Below are positions 49,176 to 57,949 of a DNA stretch of 64,000 nucleotides, in pieces. This DNA comes from CBDBUR01 sp965209065 (GTDB lineage: Bacteria; Pseudomonadota; Alphaproteobacteria; JAPOUT01; G958296285). The DNA is taken from the NCBI GenBank assembly GCA_965209065.1, contig OZ242373.1, positions 372,001-436,000 on the forward strand, in the 5' to 3' direction. Position numbers and translations under genes: made by a program. Below the pieces are notes generated by a model. It was not told where the DNA came from. It did not search any database and saw nothing but the letters and a program-made list of their open reading frames with translations. Numbering within the stretch: position 1 is the stretch's first letter; every line of letters begins with the position of its first letter.

Positions 49176-51968
49176 TTAGTTTCTGCCGCGCAGCAGTTCA
49201 AGCAAATCTATTGCTGAGGCACTGACATCGGTGCCGGGGGGGAAGACGGCATCCACGCCCGCATCCTTCAAGTGAGGGATATCGTCATTAGGAATAACCC
49301 CGCCGACAACCACCAAAACATCACCGCGCTCGGCTTTGTTTAAGGCTTTCACCAGCTCTTGCGCTAAAGGCAGGTGCGCGCCGGCTAGAGAGCTTATCGC
49401 CACAATATGGGCGTTTGCCTCGATGGCTTGCTCGGCAACATCGCGGGCTGTTTGGAACAAAGCCCCGAGGCTGACATCAAAGCCCATATCGGCATAGGCG
49501 GCGGCGACCACTTTTTGCCCGCGGTCGTGGCCGTCCTGTCCGGCTTTGGCAATGAGAATATGCGGGCGAAAGCCTCTGCGCTGCTCAAACTCCGCCGAAA
49601 TTTTGCGCGCGCGTTGTAGCCGCGCGTTGCCTTCGCTTGCGGTGCCATAAACACCTCTTATCATTTCGGGTTTGGCTTTATAGCGGGTAAAAACTTTTTC
49701 CATCGCGAGGCTCATTTCGCCAACGCTGGCACCGGCTTTCGCCGCCTCAACGCAAGCGGCAAGCAGGTTTGCTTCCCCCGATTTTGAATCTTGGGAGCTT
49801 GCTTCTTTTTTGGCAGCCTCAGTTATTTTATCGAGCAAAGTTTTGGTTTTGTTTTCATCGCGTTGGGCTTTGGCAAGGCGCAAGCGTTTCACTTGGTTTT
49901 CGCGCACTGCCATATTGTCTATTTTAAGAATGTTGATTTCGGGTTCGTCTTCCACCTGATAGCTATTGACACCAACGATAATATGTTCGCCGCTATCAAT
50001 TTTGGCTTGGGTGTAGGTGGCAGCTTCTTCGATGCGCTTTTTGGGCAAGCCCTTAGCGAGTGCTTCCACCATACCGCCTTCGGCTTCAATTTCATCAATC
50101 AGGGTGCGTGCGCGTTTTATCATATCGAGCGTTAGGCGTTCAACATAATAGCTACCGCCCCAGCCGTCGATGGTGGCGCAGAGGTCGGTATCATTTTGTA
50201 AAAACAGCTGGGTCTCGCGCGCGAGCTTCGCCGAAAACCGACTCGGCAGAGCCATTGCCTCGTCCAAAGCGTTGGTGTGTAGCGATTGCGTGCCACCACT
50301 CACAGCCGCCATCGCCTCCAAGCAAGTGCGGGTGACATTATTGAAAACATCATTAGCGGTTAAGCTCCAGCCTGATGTTTGGCAGTGGGTGCGCAGAGCC
50401 ATCGACTTTTGGTTTTTCGCGCCGAACCCTTTCATAATGTCTGCCCACAAAACGCGCGCGGCGCGCATTTTGGCAATCTCCATAAAGAAATCCATACCGA
50501 TGCACCAAAAGAAAGAAAGGCGCGGCGCGAATTCATCAATATCCATTCCGGCTTTTAATCCGGCGCGCACATATTCTATCCCGTCGGCGAGCGTATAGGC
50601 GAGCTCCAAATCTTTACTCGCGCCGGCTTCTTGCATGTGGTAACCGGAGATAGAAATCGTATTAAATTTTGGCATGTGCTTAGAGGCATAAGTAAAAATA
50701 TCGGCAACGATGCGCATCGATTCCTTCGGCGGATAAATATAAGTATTGCGCACCATAAATTCTTTGAGAACATCATTTTGGATAGTGCCAGCGAGCTTTT
50801 CGGGCGGCACTTTTTGCTCGGCGGCGGCGGCGATGTAAAGCGCCATTATCGGCAGCACCGCGCCGTTCATTGTCATAGAGACGCTTACTTCATCAAGCGG
50901 AATTTTATCAAACAGGATACGCATATCCTCGAGGCAATCGATGGCAACGCCTGCCATACCAACATCGCTCGCCACGCTTTTATTGTCGGAGTCGAAACCG
51001 CGATGGGTCGGCAAATCAAACGCCACCGATAAACCTTTCTGCCCATTGTCGAGCGCGTGGTGATAAAAGTCATTGCTTTCTTCGGCGGTGGAAAAGCCAG
51101 CGTATTGCCGAATAGTCCATGGGCGCGTTAGAAACATCGCGGCATAGGGACCGCGCATAAACGGCGGCGCGCCCGAGAGGCTCATTATATTTTCTTGCTG
51201 CTCGGGGGGAAGGTCTTTTGGCGTGTAGTAGTTTTTGACTTCAATCTGCTCGCTGGTTTTAGTGGTGCGCGGCTCGGGCAGAGGGGGTGCGTCTTCGGGC
51301 AGGGGCGCGGTCTTGCCGAGCTTCGCCCACGCCTCCTCGGCGAATTGCCGCGTGAGGGTCTCAATCAAGCCGGAGCCAGCCGCAGGGTCGAGCGTTCGGC
51401 TCAACAACCCCTCCTTCTGGGCAATGAGCCAAACGTTGCGCAGCAGGCGTTTCGCGTGAGGATTATGCTCGCTGTGGGGCGAAAGCGTGATGTAGTCCGC
51501 GCCGCCACAAATGGCACTAAAGCACGAGGCGAGGCTGACGAGCATATAATTCCAGTTTTCCTCCTCCAGCTTTTTGGCGGCGGCTTCAGGCGCGGGTAGG
51601 GGCGCGCAGGTATAAATTTTTATTTCTTTATTTTGTTGCGCAGTAGCTATCCACCTTGCCGCTCTAATTTTGGCGATAGAGATAAACAAATGAGGATTCA
51701 CTTTAAGCGCGATTGCTTTTTCATTCTCGGTGTTCATTAGCTGAAAAGCATCGGCGAGTTCATCGCTCGGCGAAGTTTTATCGCTAAGCGGCAGGGGGCA
51801 AGTTTCTAAAAGTTCCGTTTGCCTAGTATTGATGAAGCGCGGCGCGGGCTTTGCCTTTGGGTTGCCGAGCAGGGGCATTTTAACCCCATCGATAATTTTG
51901 GCAACCGAGTCTATCGTATCGGTTTTAGCGGCGGCGCAAATAGCCTTTTGCCATTCGGTTTCATTCAT
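49176..51968 (-). CDS. Methylmalonyl-CoA mutase, small-subunit remnant fused to large subunit
   Basis: A 930-residue B12-dependent mutase converting methylmalonyl-CoA to succinyl-CoA. From about residue 235 the large chain is complete: GAPPFMRGPYAAMFLTRPWTIRQYAGFSTAEESN, GLSVAFDLPTHRGFDSD, and the C-terminal B12 domain KAGQDGHDRGQKVVAAAYADMGFDV with the His ligand. The first 230 residues resemble a cut-down MutA-type chain (LFISIAKIRAARWI, DPAAGSGLIETLTRQFAEEAWA), so the gene looks like a mutAB fusion with most of the small-subunit barrel lost. The start overlaps the serS stop by eight bases. Confidence 0.93.
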   Translation of the reverse strand: MNETEWQKAICAAAKTDTIDSVAKIIDGVKMPLLGNPKAKPAPRFINTRQTELLETCPLPLSDKTSPSDELADAFQLMNTENEKAIALKVNPHLFISIAKIRAARWIATAQQNKEIKIYTCAPLPAPEAAAKKLEEENWNYMLVSLASCFSAICGGADYITLSPHSEHNPHAKRLLRNVWLIAQKEGLLSRTLDPAAGSGLIETLTRQFAEEAWAKLGKTAPLPEDAPPLPEPRTTKTSEQIEVKNYYTPKDLPPEQQENIMSLSGAPPFMRGPYAAMFLTRPWTIRQYAGFSTAEESNDFYHHALDNGQKGLSVAFDLPTHRGFDSDNKSVASDVGMAGVAIDCLEDMRILFDKIPLDEVSVSMTMNGAVLPIMALYIAAAAEQKVPPEKLAGTIQNDVLKEFMVRNTYIYPPKESMRIVADIFTYASKHMPKFNTISISGYHMQEAGASKDLELAYTLADGIEYVRAGLKAGMDIDEFAPRLSFFWCIGMDFFMEIAKMRAARVLWADIMKGFGAKNQKSMALRTHCQTSGWSLTANDVFNNVTRTCLEAMAAVSGGTQSLHTNALDEAMALPSRFSAKLARETQLFLQNDTDLCATIDGWGGSYYVERLTLDMIKRARTLIDEIEAEGGMVEALAKGLPKKRIEEAATYTQAKIDSGEHIIVGVNSYQVEDEPEINILKIDNMAVRENQVKRLRLAKAQRDENKTKTLLDKITEAAKKEASSQDSKSGEANLLAACVEAAKAGASVGEMSLAMEKVFTRYKAKPEMIRGVYGTASEGNARLQRARKISAEFEQRRGFRPHILIAKAGQDGHDRGQKVVAAAYADMGFDVSLGALFQTARDVAEQAIEANAHIVAISSLAGAHLPLAQELVKALNKAERGDVLVVVGGVIPNDDIPHLKDAGVDAVFPPGTDVSASAIDLLELLRGRN

Positions 51969-53214
51969 TGCTTATTTTGTCTTTGCCAAAAAGAGGTTGT
52001 AGATTTTTGGGAATAAGAATAGAGCCGTCGTCTTGCTGATGATTTTCCAGCAGGGCTATCATCGTTCTGCCGGCGGCGATAGCGGTTCCATTAAGAATGT
52101 GGGGGTGTTTATTTTGCTCGCCATCTTTATAGCGAATTTTGAGTCGCCGCGCTTGATAGTCGGTGCAGTTGCTGGCGCTGGTGATTTCGGCGTATTGTCC
52201 ATTATTTCTAGCGGGCATCCACGCTTCAATATCAAACTTGCGAAAAGCCGGCGCGCCGAGGTCGCCACTAGCAACATCAATCACACGATAGGGCAGCTCA
52301 AGCGCATCAAAAATATCGCACTCAATTTCGAGCAGCTGGTCGTGTAGCGTTTCGCTTTGGTCGGGGTTGCAGAGGACGAGCATCTCCACTTTAGTGAATT
52401 GATGAACGCGAAAGAGTCCGCGTGTGGCTCGCCCTGCCGCGCGCTCGGAGCGAAAGCAGTGGCTCAACCCCGCGAGCTTTATCGGCAGGTCGTCTTTGAT
52501 AATTTTATCGGCGAACATACCGCACAGAGGAATCTCGGAAGTTGCGATTAAGTGTAAGTCGGTGCCTTGAATGATATAGGAGTTGGCTTCATCGCCGCGC
52601 GGCATATAGCCTGCGCCACTCAAGATGTGTTCGTGGACGAGCTCCGGCGTTATCACCGGGTTGAAGCCGTGCTGCGCGAGCTTATCAAGCGCGAAGTTTT
52701 GCAACGCGAGTTCAAGGCGCACGCCATCGCCCAAGAGATAATAGAAACCGGCGCCTGACGTTTGGCTTGCGGTTTGGAAATCGAAAATACCGAGCGCCTC
52801 GCCGAGTTCCACGTGGTCGCGCGGCTTGAAGGGGAAGTCGGGTTTGGGTGTCTTGCCGAGTTTCATCTCACGCGAGGCGGTTTCGTCTTTACCGAGCGGC
52901 GTTTTTTCGTGAATGAGGTTAGGGATTTCGCGCAGGAGTTGGTCGCTCTGCTCGGAGATGGTGGCGAGGTTTTGGGTTATGCTTTGCCGTTCGGCTTTGA
53001 GTTTCGCGCCCTGTTCTCTTTTTTCATCAATGCTGAGGGTGTTATTTTTAGCGAGCTGGTTGGCTTCGGCGCTGAGCTTTTGGAGCTGGGTTTCGAGTCC
53101 CTTCCTTTTTTGCTCGGCTTGCGCGAAGGCGGCGACATCACAGGCGATATGGCGCGCCTGAGCCGCTTTAGCGACGCGCTCCTGATTTTCAATAACAAAC
53201 TTTCGGTCAAGCAT
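51961..53214 (-). CDS. serS: Seryl-tRNA synthetase
   Basis: A 417-residue class II synthetase. The N-terminal coiled-coil arm (residues 25-100) binds the long arm of tRNA-Ser; motif 2 is CFRSERAAGRATRGLFRVHQFTKVEM, and motif 3 is NGTAIAAGRTMIALLENHQQ. LTPTAEVPL-type motif reads LIATSEIPLCGM, as in alphaproteobacteria. A tRNA-Ser(GCT) lies 1.7 kb upstream. The promoter (TTGTTA-17-TAATAT) ends seven bases before the ATG, and the stop overlaps the mutase start, so both may be one transcript. Confidence 0.97.
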   Translation of the reverse strand: MLDRKFVIENQERVAKAAQARHIACDVAAFAQAEQKRKGLETQLQKLSAEANQLAKNNTLSIDEKREQGAKLKAERQSITQNLATISEQSDQLLREIPNLIHEKTPLGKDETASREMKLGKTPKPDFPFKPRDHVELGEALGIFDFQTASQTSGAGFYYLLGDGVRLELALQNFALDKLAQHGFNPVITPELVHEHILSGAGYMPRGDEANSYIIQGTDLHLIATSEIPLCGMFADKIIKDDLPIKLAGLSHCFRSERAAGRATRGLFRVHQFTKVEMLVLCNPDQSETLHDQLLEIECDIFDALELPYRVIDVASGDLGAPAFRKFDIEAWMPARNNGQYAEITSASNCTDYQARRLKIRYKDGEQNKHPHILNGTAIAAGRTMIALLENHQQDDGSILIPKNLQPLFGKDKISNE

Positions 53215-53221
53215 AGATTAC

Positions 53222-53250
53222 ATATTACGGAAAAAGGATAACTTTAACAA
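53222..53250 (-). promoter_or_regulatory. serS promoter (TTGTTA-17-TAATAT), TSS at the start codon
   Basis: Minus-strand TTGTTA (53250-53245), a 17-base spacer and TAATAT (53227-53222) end seven bases before the ATG at 53214, with no ribosome-binding site between. The -35 box abuts the stop of the DUF262 gene. Confidence 0.5.
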
Positions 53251-54873
53251 TTATTCAATTTCCATTCTTTTTTTAATTTCTTTAGAAATTGTTTCAGCGC
53301 GTTTTTGTAAAAAGGTGTCATAATCATCGTTATCTATTCCATCTTTTATATCTATGAAGTGTTTTTTTAGAGCTCTTTTAATTGTTTTTTCATCATGCTC
53401 TTTAATAAATTTGCCAATATATTCAGACGGTGCTTTGGCACGAATTTCTCCTTTATTCAGCCCAGCACTAATAATAGTGATATTCATCATACTGTTTTCA
53501 TTAGCTATTTTCTGCTTTTCTAGAAAAGCTCTAGGAAAAAAATGGTGATAATTTTTACTTGTCGCTATTTTTAACCATGCATTGTCTAAGACAACTTTCT
53601 TGCCACTTCCATCAAAATCTTTTGGTTCTTGACTGGCTAGCAAGCAAATAATCCCTTTACAAAAGCTGTTGCCCGCTCTGAAATTGGTTTGTATTAAATC
53701 TTCAGGGGTGGCGTCTACTTTAATACCATCATATTTGGGGCGCTCATCATTTAATATCTTACCCATACGAGCAACATCTTGGGTTAGCTTGCCTTCTGCC
53801 CCGCTTGAATATCTATAAGATAATGCCATTCTCCAAAAAAATTCTTGTAGATATTGCTTTTGTGTTCCTGTAGGCCCTCCCCCGTTTTTAAGAAAGAAAT
53901 AGGAAAATGTCGTTAGTAAAGAATCGAAAGGTAAAATTTGTGATACAGGGATAAGATAAACATTTTTAAAATACTCTATGCTGTCTTCAAGCGCAGAAAT
54001 ACATTTGTCCCAATTATCGATAATATCCTGTTTATTTAGTTTTAATATCGCTTTACTATTACATTCGTTGTTTTTGTCTAGGAGCAACCCGAGAATGTGT
54101 AATATAGTAGAGCTTGTAATGGTTTCATAGTTAACATCTTGTAATTTATTGATAAACCCTTTCCATTTTTCTTGCATATCAAACTTTTTTTCTTCATCGT
54201 AAGTTTTTGCCGCCATTATTTCAAATAGGGTAAGTGTTTGCCCTCCAGTATTAATTCTAGTAAAAACCTCAATGGCGGAATCAATATCATTTTGTTTTAA
54301 CAGAACAATTGAAAAATTATACTTTTCAAAAATTTGATTATACTCAAGAATTTTTTCAATATCATCTGGAAATTTTTTTAGAAGGACTTTAAAGTTATTG
54401 TCTTTATTGTGATTTAGAACTTCGTGCAGTGTAACGTAATCACCATCAGGTTTTTCTGCTGTGATAACCTGTTCGCTGTTATTGTTAATATCTTTTTTAA
54501 GGTCAATATAAATTTCTTTATAATCTGTTTCTTTTTTCCCTCCTGTCTTTGGAATTTTTGCTCCAAGAAATGCCGCATAAAGAGAAGTGATGCGCTGCTG
54601 TCCGTCCAAAACATACCGAACTTTATTTCCTTTGGGAGCGTCTTTAAGTTTTAAATTCCCAATGTTTTTTACTTCGTTCATTCTTTCGCTTGTTTCCCAT
54701 AGAATAAAAGTGCCAACAGGGTAGCCCTTTATTATGCTATCTAATAAACGCGCTGTTTTATCTATACTCCAAACAAAATCACGTTGAAATTTTGGAACTT
54801 TTATAATTCCATTTGTTGTGTTGCTGATTAGATCAGAATAATTCTCTGCTTCTGGTTTTGGTTGCTGGTGCAT
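53251..54873 (-). CDS. DUF262-family (GmrSD-like) protein with C-terminal HNH-like region
   Basis: A 540-residue AT-rich gene. The N-terminal DUF262/ParB-like nucleotide-dependent part is clear: VPKFQRDFVWSIDKTARLLDSIIKGYPVGTFILWE and YVLDGQQRITSLYAAFLGA, and IDSAIEVFTRINTGGQTLT. The C-terminal part has YHHFFPRAFLEKQ followed by an Asn-rich segment NSMMNITIISAGLN, like the HNH site of DUF1524 partners. Such proteins include type IV restriction enzymes against modified phage DNA; that role is inferred. GAGGGG precedes the start. Its start is 70 bases from the 3' end of tRNA-Ser. Confidence 0.8.
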   Translation of the reverse strand: MHQQPKPEAENYSDLISNTTNGIIKVPKFQRDFVWSIDKTARLLDSIIKGYPVGTFILWETSERMNEVKNIGNLKLKDAPKGNKVRYVLDGQQRITSLYAAFLGAKIPKTGGKKETDYKEIYIDLKKDINNNSEQVITAEKPDGDYVTLHEVLNHNKDNNFKVLLKKFPDDIEKILEYNQIFEKYNFSIVLLKQNDIDSAIEVFTRINTGGQTLTLFEIMAAKTYDEEKKFDMQEKWKGFINKLQDVNYETITSSTILHILGLLLDKNNECNSKAILKLNKQDIIDNWDKCISALEDSIEYFKNVYLIPVSQILPFDSLLTTFSYFFLKNGGGPTGTQKQYLQEFFWRMALSYRYSSGAEGKLTQDVARMGKILNDERPKYDGIKVDATPEDLIQTNFRAGNSFCKGIICLLASQEPKDFDGSGKKVVLDNAWLKIATSKNYHHFFPRAFLEKQKIANENSMMNITIISAGLNKGEIRAKAPSEYIGKFIKEHDEKTIKRALKKHFIDIKDGIDNDDYDTFLQKRAETISKEIKKRMEIE

Positions 54874-54918
54874 AGTTTCCCCTCTTTTGTTTCCTTTATA
54901 TCACAAAAGCATATTTTC

Positions 54919-54936
54919 CTCGCCACAAATGGCGAG
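54919..54936 (-). terminator. Hairpin after tRNA-Ser
   Basis: CTCGCCA-CAAA-TGGCGAG is a perfect 7 bp stem just past the 3' end of tRNA-Ser. The following bases on the minus strand are GAAAATAT, with no strong T-run, so the terminator call is tentative. Confidence 0.4.
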
Positions 54937-54943
54937 CCACCCG

Positions 54944-55034
54944 TGGCGGAGAGGAAGGGATTCGAACCCTCGATGGGCTTATGACCCATACTCCCTTAGC
55001 AGGGGAGCGCCTTCAACCACTCGGCCACCTCTCC
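54944..55034 (-). tRNA. tRNA-Ser (anticodon GCT)
   Basis: Ninety-one bases on the minus strand: acceptor GGAGAGG/CCTCTCC with G discriminator and encoded CCA, D-arm beginning GGCCGAGTGG, anticodon stem CTCCC/GGGAG with loop CTGCTAA, a long variable arm (TATGGG..CCCATA) typical of class II tRNAs, and a T-arm with TTCGAAT. Anticodon GCT reads AGU/AGC. Confidence 0.96.
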
Positions 55035-55040
55035 ACTTGT

Positions 55041-55070
55041 GATATAAGCCTAAAACTAAAAGAAGTTCAA
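55041..55070 (-). promoter_or_regulatory. tRNA-Ser promoter (TTGAAC-18-TATATC)
   Basis: Minus-strand TTGAAC (55070-55065) and TATATC (55046-55041) are 18 bases apart and place the start at about the first base of the mature tRNA. It overlaps the AT-rich spacer shared with the divergent SopB-like gene. Confidence 0.5.
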
Positions 55071-55131
55071 ACTAAATAAACTTCGCGTGAGAACCCCTTA
55101 TATTTTCAGGCAATAGGCTTATATTGTGTTT

Positions 55132-57912
55132 ATGTCGAAATCATCGGGTATCAGTAATAACCGCAGCACGCCGCCTAGCTTGAAGCAGGGGCGGCGCGCC
55201 TTTGCGTCTGGCGCTGCGCCGGCGGCGAGCACGAAGGAGGAGCGGCTCAAGGCGAGTAAGGTAGAGTATCAAAGCATCACGCAAATTGACGCGACCAAAA
55301 CGCGCGGCGGCGAGAGCGGGCAGAAGTCTGGTGCTGCCCCAAAGTCTAATGGGAGGTTTAGCGGTTTGCGTCAAAGTTTTCATAAGCTACGAGTCGGCAC
55401 GCGTGCCAATCGGGGTCTTGCTTCTGGGCGAGCCTCTGGGCGCGCTACTGGCGACAAGTTTCAGGCGGCGATAGAGAGCTGCGCTTTAACGAGCACCTCC
55501 ACCCCGACAGAAGCGGAGAAGTTAAATTTCCTAGCCCGCGAGGCGGAGCGCGATAAGAAGCAGCAAAAAACAGATGCGACCAAGAAGCTTTTACAATTTT
55601 TGGTAACGAGACCTAAGACGCGCCCGAAGATAATGGAAGAAGTGATGATGCCTCTCGACAGCCTCAAGTCGAAGCATGAGGTTGCTTTGATAAGCGCGGA
55701 CAGCAAAGGCAATAAGATAAAAATGGCATCTCATATAAATAAGCTAGAGGACGGGGAGAGTTTGAAGGATATTCTGTCGGATAAGAAGCTGGTGACGGAG
55801 CATAAAACCTACGAGGACAGCAGGGCTTTGTTGGCAACACTAGAGCAGGAGCAAGGAGAGATGGCAGAGCTGGCGGTGAAACTCAGCGACGGCTCGGCAA
55901 GCAATGAGGAGCGTTTAGCGCTTAGCCAAAAGTTAAGTCAAAACAAAGCGGACACAGAGATTGCCAAACATTACATAGGGAATGCGCTCACGAGACTTGC
56001 GCCACAACATGAAAATAATATGGGGCGTATTATTTCGCTTCAAGCCTTGAACGAGCGCTTGTCGGCGCACGATGAGGTTTGCGAGAGTTTCCGCGCGCGC
56101 TACGCGGCCCTTTTGCCAGAGGTCGATGTTCATCAAGCGCTTGATGAGAGTTATCAAAACGTTCACCAGGTGGAGAGTGTTTATCAAGCCTTGCAGATAA
56201 AATCGGAGCAGCTGACAAAAGACGGCGAGCCGAGCGATGCGCGCAAAGTGGATGCGGCTCTTGGGCAGACAAAGAAGGAGCTGGATAAACTTAATAAAAA
56301 ATTGGAGACAAGGGCGGAGGCTTTGGAAAGCGGTGGGATAAAACATAAGCGTTTGTCAAAACAGCTCACGCGCTCAGCTTCTACTGGGGGGAGCAAGCCG
56401 TTTGACTACAAGCCCGACCTCCCCGATGCGCTACAGCCGAGCGAGGCGATGCTCCAGCAAGGGCGCCGCCGCGCGCTCAACAGCAAGACGTGGGGGCTTG
56501 TCGGGCATAAGGTTATCGTGGGGGCAGACGATAATAGTGCGAGGCTATTGGGCTATACGAGCACGATGGTTCCTGTGAGTTCGCCTAAGGGCGTGGCGCA
56601 ATGGATTACGCCGCCTTATGAAGGCAGCGCGTCTGTGAGGGCGGCGGCGAATTTGCATGCGCCCAATCTAGCCACGACCAACCTAGAGAACGAAAATGGC
56701 GAGCCGCTTTACAATGCGGTGCGACACGGCGCGCTTGACTCGTCTGGCTTTAACACGGAGTTCATAAAAAACAGCGCGCCCCAAGAGACGGAGGCGGTGC
56801 TCGAGCGTCATTACACGGGCGTGAGGGAAACCTTTGACAATGATATGGGCAAGATGACAAATTTTTTGCGCGACCCCGCCACCTCAGCGACCTTCCCCGC
56901 CGCGATTGAAGCGATGCAAGAAAGCATTGCCGATAGTATGGCAAAGGAAGTTGTCAAGACCTGCGTGTTGAGTGATGAGAGTAAATATCAAAAAGCGATA
57001 GACCGCGGGCGTGCAATCCCGACAGAGGGCTTGGATGTTGGTTCGCCCGCGTTGCTTGTGCCAATCAACGCGATTAACCTGATGGGCGTAGAGAATGGCG
57101 AGAAGCGTCAGGCGCAACTCGAAGCTCTCCGCCGCGTGAGCGATTTCGGCGTGCCGTTCAATTTAGAAATTCTTAATAAGGAAACGAAAGAAGTTGTTTA
57201 TGTTCCAGTGAAGGTTCAGTTGCGCGAGTTTAATTTCAATGTGGCGGCGGAGTCGTCAGCGTTGAAAAGATTGTTTAGTTCTAAAAAATCTGCCACAAGC
57301 AATAATGCTCCTAGCAACAACGTTCCCAGCGACAATGTAGAGTGGGGCTTCGAGCTTGATAAAAAAGATAAGCAAAAAGAGAGAGGGTTGGTTGCCTTGC
57401 TCGGCAGACGCGGCGGCACTTATGTTGGAGGTGCTGCGGGGAATAGAATAATGGAGTTGGAGCAAAGTTTAGAAATTGCGGAGCAACAGCTTGAGCATGA
57501 AAAGTCTAACGGCGAATTAAATCAGGGGCATTTCGACAGAATCAGCAGACGCGAGCAAGATGTGATAAGGATTGCCAAAGCAGGCAAGCGGGTGCAGTTG
57601 CTGAGCGACCAGCTCAAGCAAATATGGAAAAAGGGGGATTTTCGTTCTTACGAGGGCGAGGCGAATAAATTCACGGCGCGGCTTGCTCTGCTGTGCTCGG
57701 CAATCGGCGAGCCGCCCATTTTAAGCGATGTCAATGGTATGGATAGGGTCGATAGCTGTGATGCAGAGGCGAAATATCTTGCCGCGCAGTTAGACGCGAC
57801 CGGCACGCTGCCGAAGCCTGACGAGGGCAGGGATAAAATAAAGCGCGGCGATTTTCTTTTAGCCGGCGGGGGCAGAGAGCTTCGCCGTTATAATGATGGG
57901 CTAATAAATTAG
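55132..57912 (+). CDS. SopB/IpgD-family phosphoinositide phosphatase-like protein, catalytic Cys replaced
   Basis: A 926-residue protein. The C-terminal half follows the Salmonella SopB / Shigella IpgD pattern by eye: a YEG..NLHAPNLATTNLE segment (from residue 496), NAVRHGALD (RHG at 531-533), INLMGVENGEKRQAQLEAL, LREFNFNV (700-704), LSDQLKQIWK (IWK at 831-833), FTARLALLCSAIGEPP and GMDRVDSCDAEAK. The CX5R loop (NCKSGKDRTG in SopB) reads SDVNGMDRVD, so the cysteine position is Asp866 while Arg872 stays; phosphatase activity by the known mechanism is unlikely. Residues 1-130 are Ser/Ala/Arg-rich, 180-410 mostly helical coiled coil. TATATT ends six bases before the ATG. No secretion system or chaperone is in this window. 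A role as a secreted effector is inference. Confidence 0.75.
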   Translation: MSKSSGISNNRSTPPSLKQGRRAFASGAAPAASTKEERLKASKVEYQSITQIDATKTRGGESGQKSGAAPKSNGRFSGLRQSFHKLRVGTRANRGLASGRASGRATGDKFQAAIESCALTSTSTPTEAEKLNFLAREAERDKKQQKTDATKKLLQFLVTRPKTRPKIMEEVMMPLDSLKSKHEVALISADSKGNKIKMASHINKLEDGESLKDILSDKKLVTEHKTYEDSRALLATLEQEQGEMAELAVKLSDGSASNEERLALSQKLSQNKADTEIAKHYIGNALTRLAPQHENNMGRIISLQALNERLSAHDEVCESFRARYAALLPEVDVHQALDESYQNVHQVESVYQALQIKSEQLTKDGEPSDARKVDAALGQTKKELDKLNKKLETRAEALESGGIKHKRLSKQLTRSASTGGSKPFDYKPDLPDALQPSEAMLQQGRRRALNSKTWGLVGHKVIVGADDNSARLLGYTSTMVPVSSPKGVAQWITPPYEGSASVRAAANLHAPNLATTNLENENGEPLYNAVRHGALDSSGFNTEFIKNSAPQETEAVLERHYTGVRETFDNDMGKMTNFLRDPATSATFPAAIEAMQESIADSMAKEVVKTCVLSDESKYQKAIDRGRAIPTEGLDVGSPALLVPINAINLMGVENGEKRQAQLEALRRVSDFGVPFNLEILNKETKEVVYVPVKVQLREFNFNVAAESSALKRLFSSKKSATSNNAPSNNVPSDNVEWGFELDKKDKQKERGLVALLGRRGGTYVGGAAGNRIMELEQSLEIAEQQLEHEKSNGELNQGHFDRISRREQDVIRIAKAGKRVQLLSDQLKQIWKKGDFRSYEGEANKFTARLALLCSAIGEPPILSDVNGMDRVDSCDAEAKYLAAQLDATGTLPKPDEGRDKIKRGDFLLAGGGRELRRYNDGLIN

Positions 57913-57935
57913 TTTTTATAATAAGCGTTGAATTC

Positions 57936-57944
57936 TGTTATAAT
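57936..57944 (+). promoter_or_regulatory. dapA extended -10 (TGT-TATAAT), five bases before ATG
   Basis: TGT-TATAAT ends at 57944 and the ATG is at 57950. Transcription would start on the ATG itself. No -35 match is evident. Confidence 0.5.
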
Positions 57945-57949
57945 AATTT

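Noticed and set aside
54919..54954. Inverted repeats next to tRNA-Ser as an attachment site for an integrated element
   Set aside because: No second copy of the tRNA 3' end was found near 53214-53250 and no integrase is present, so an att site cannot be supported.
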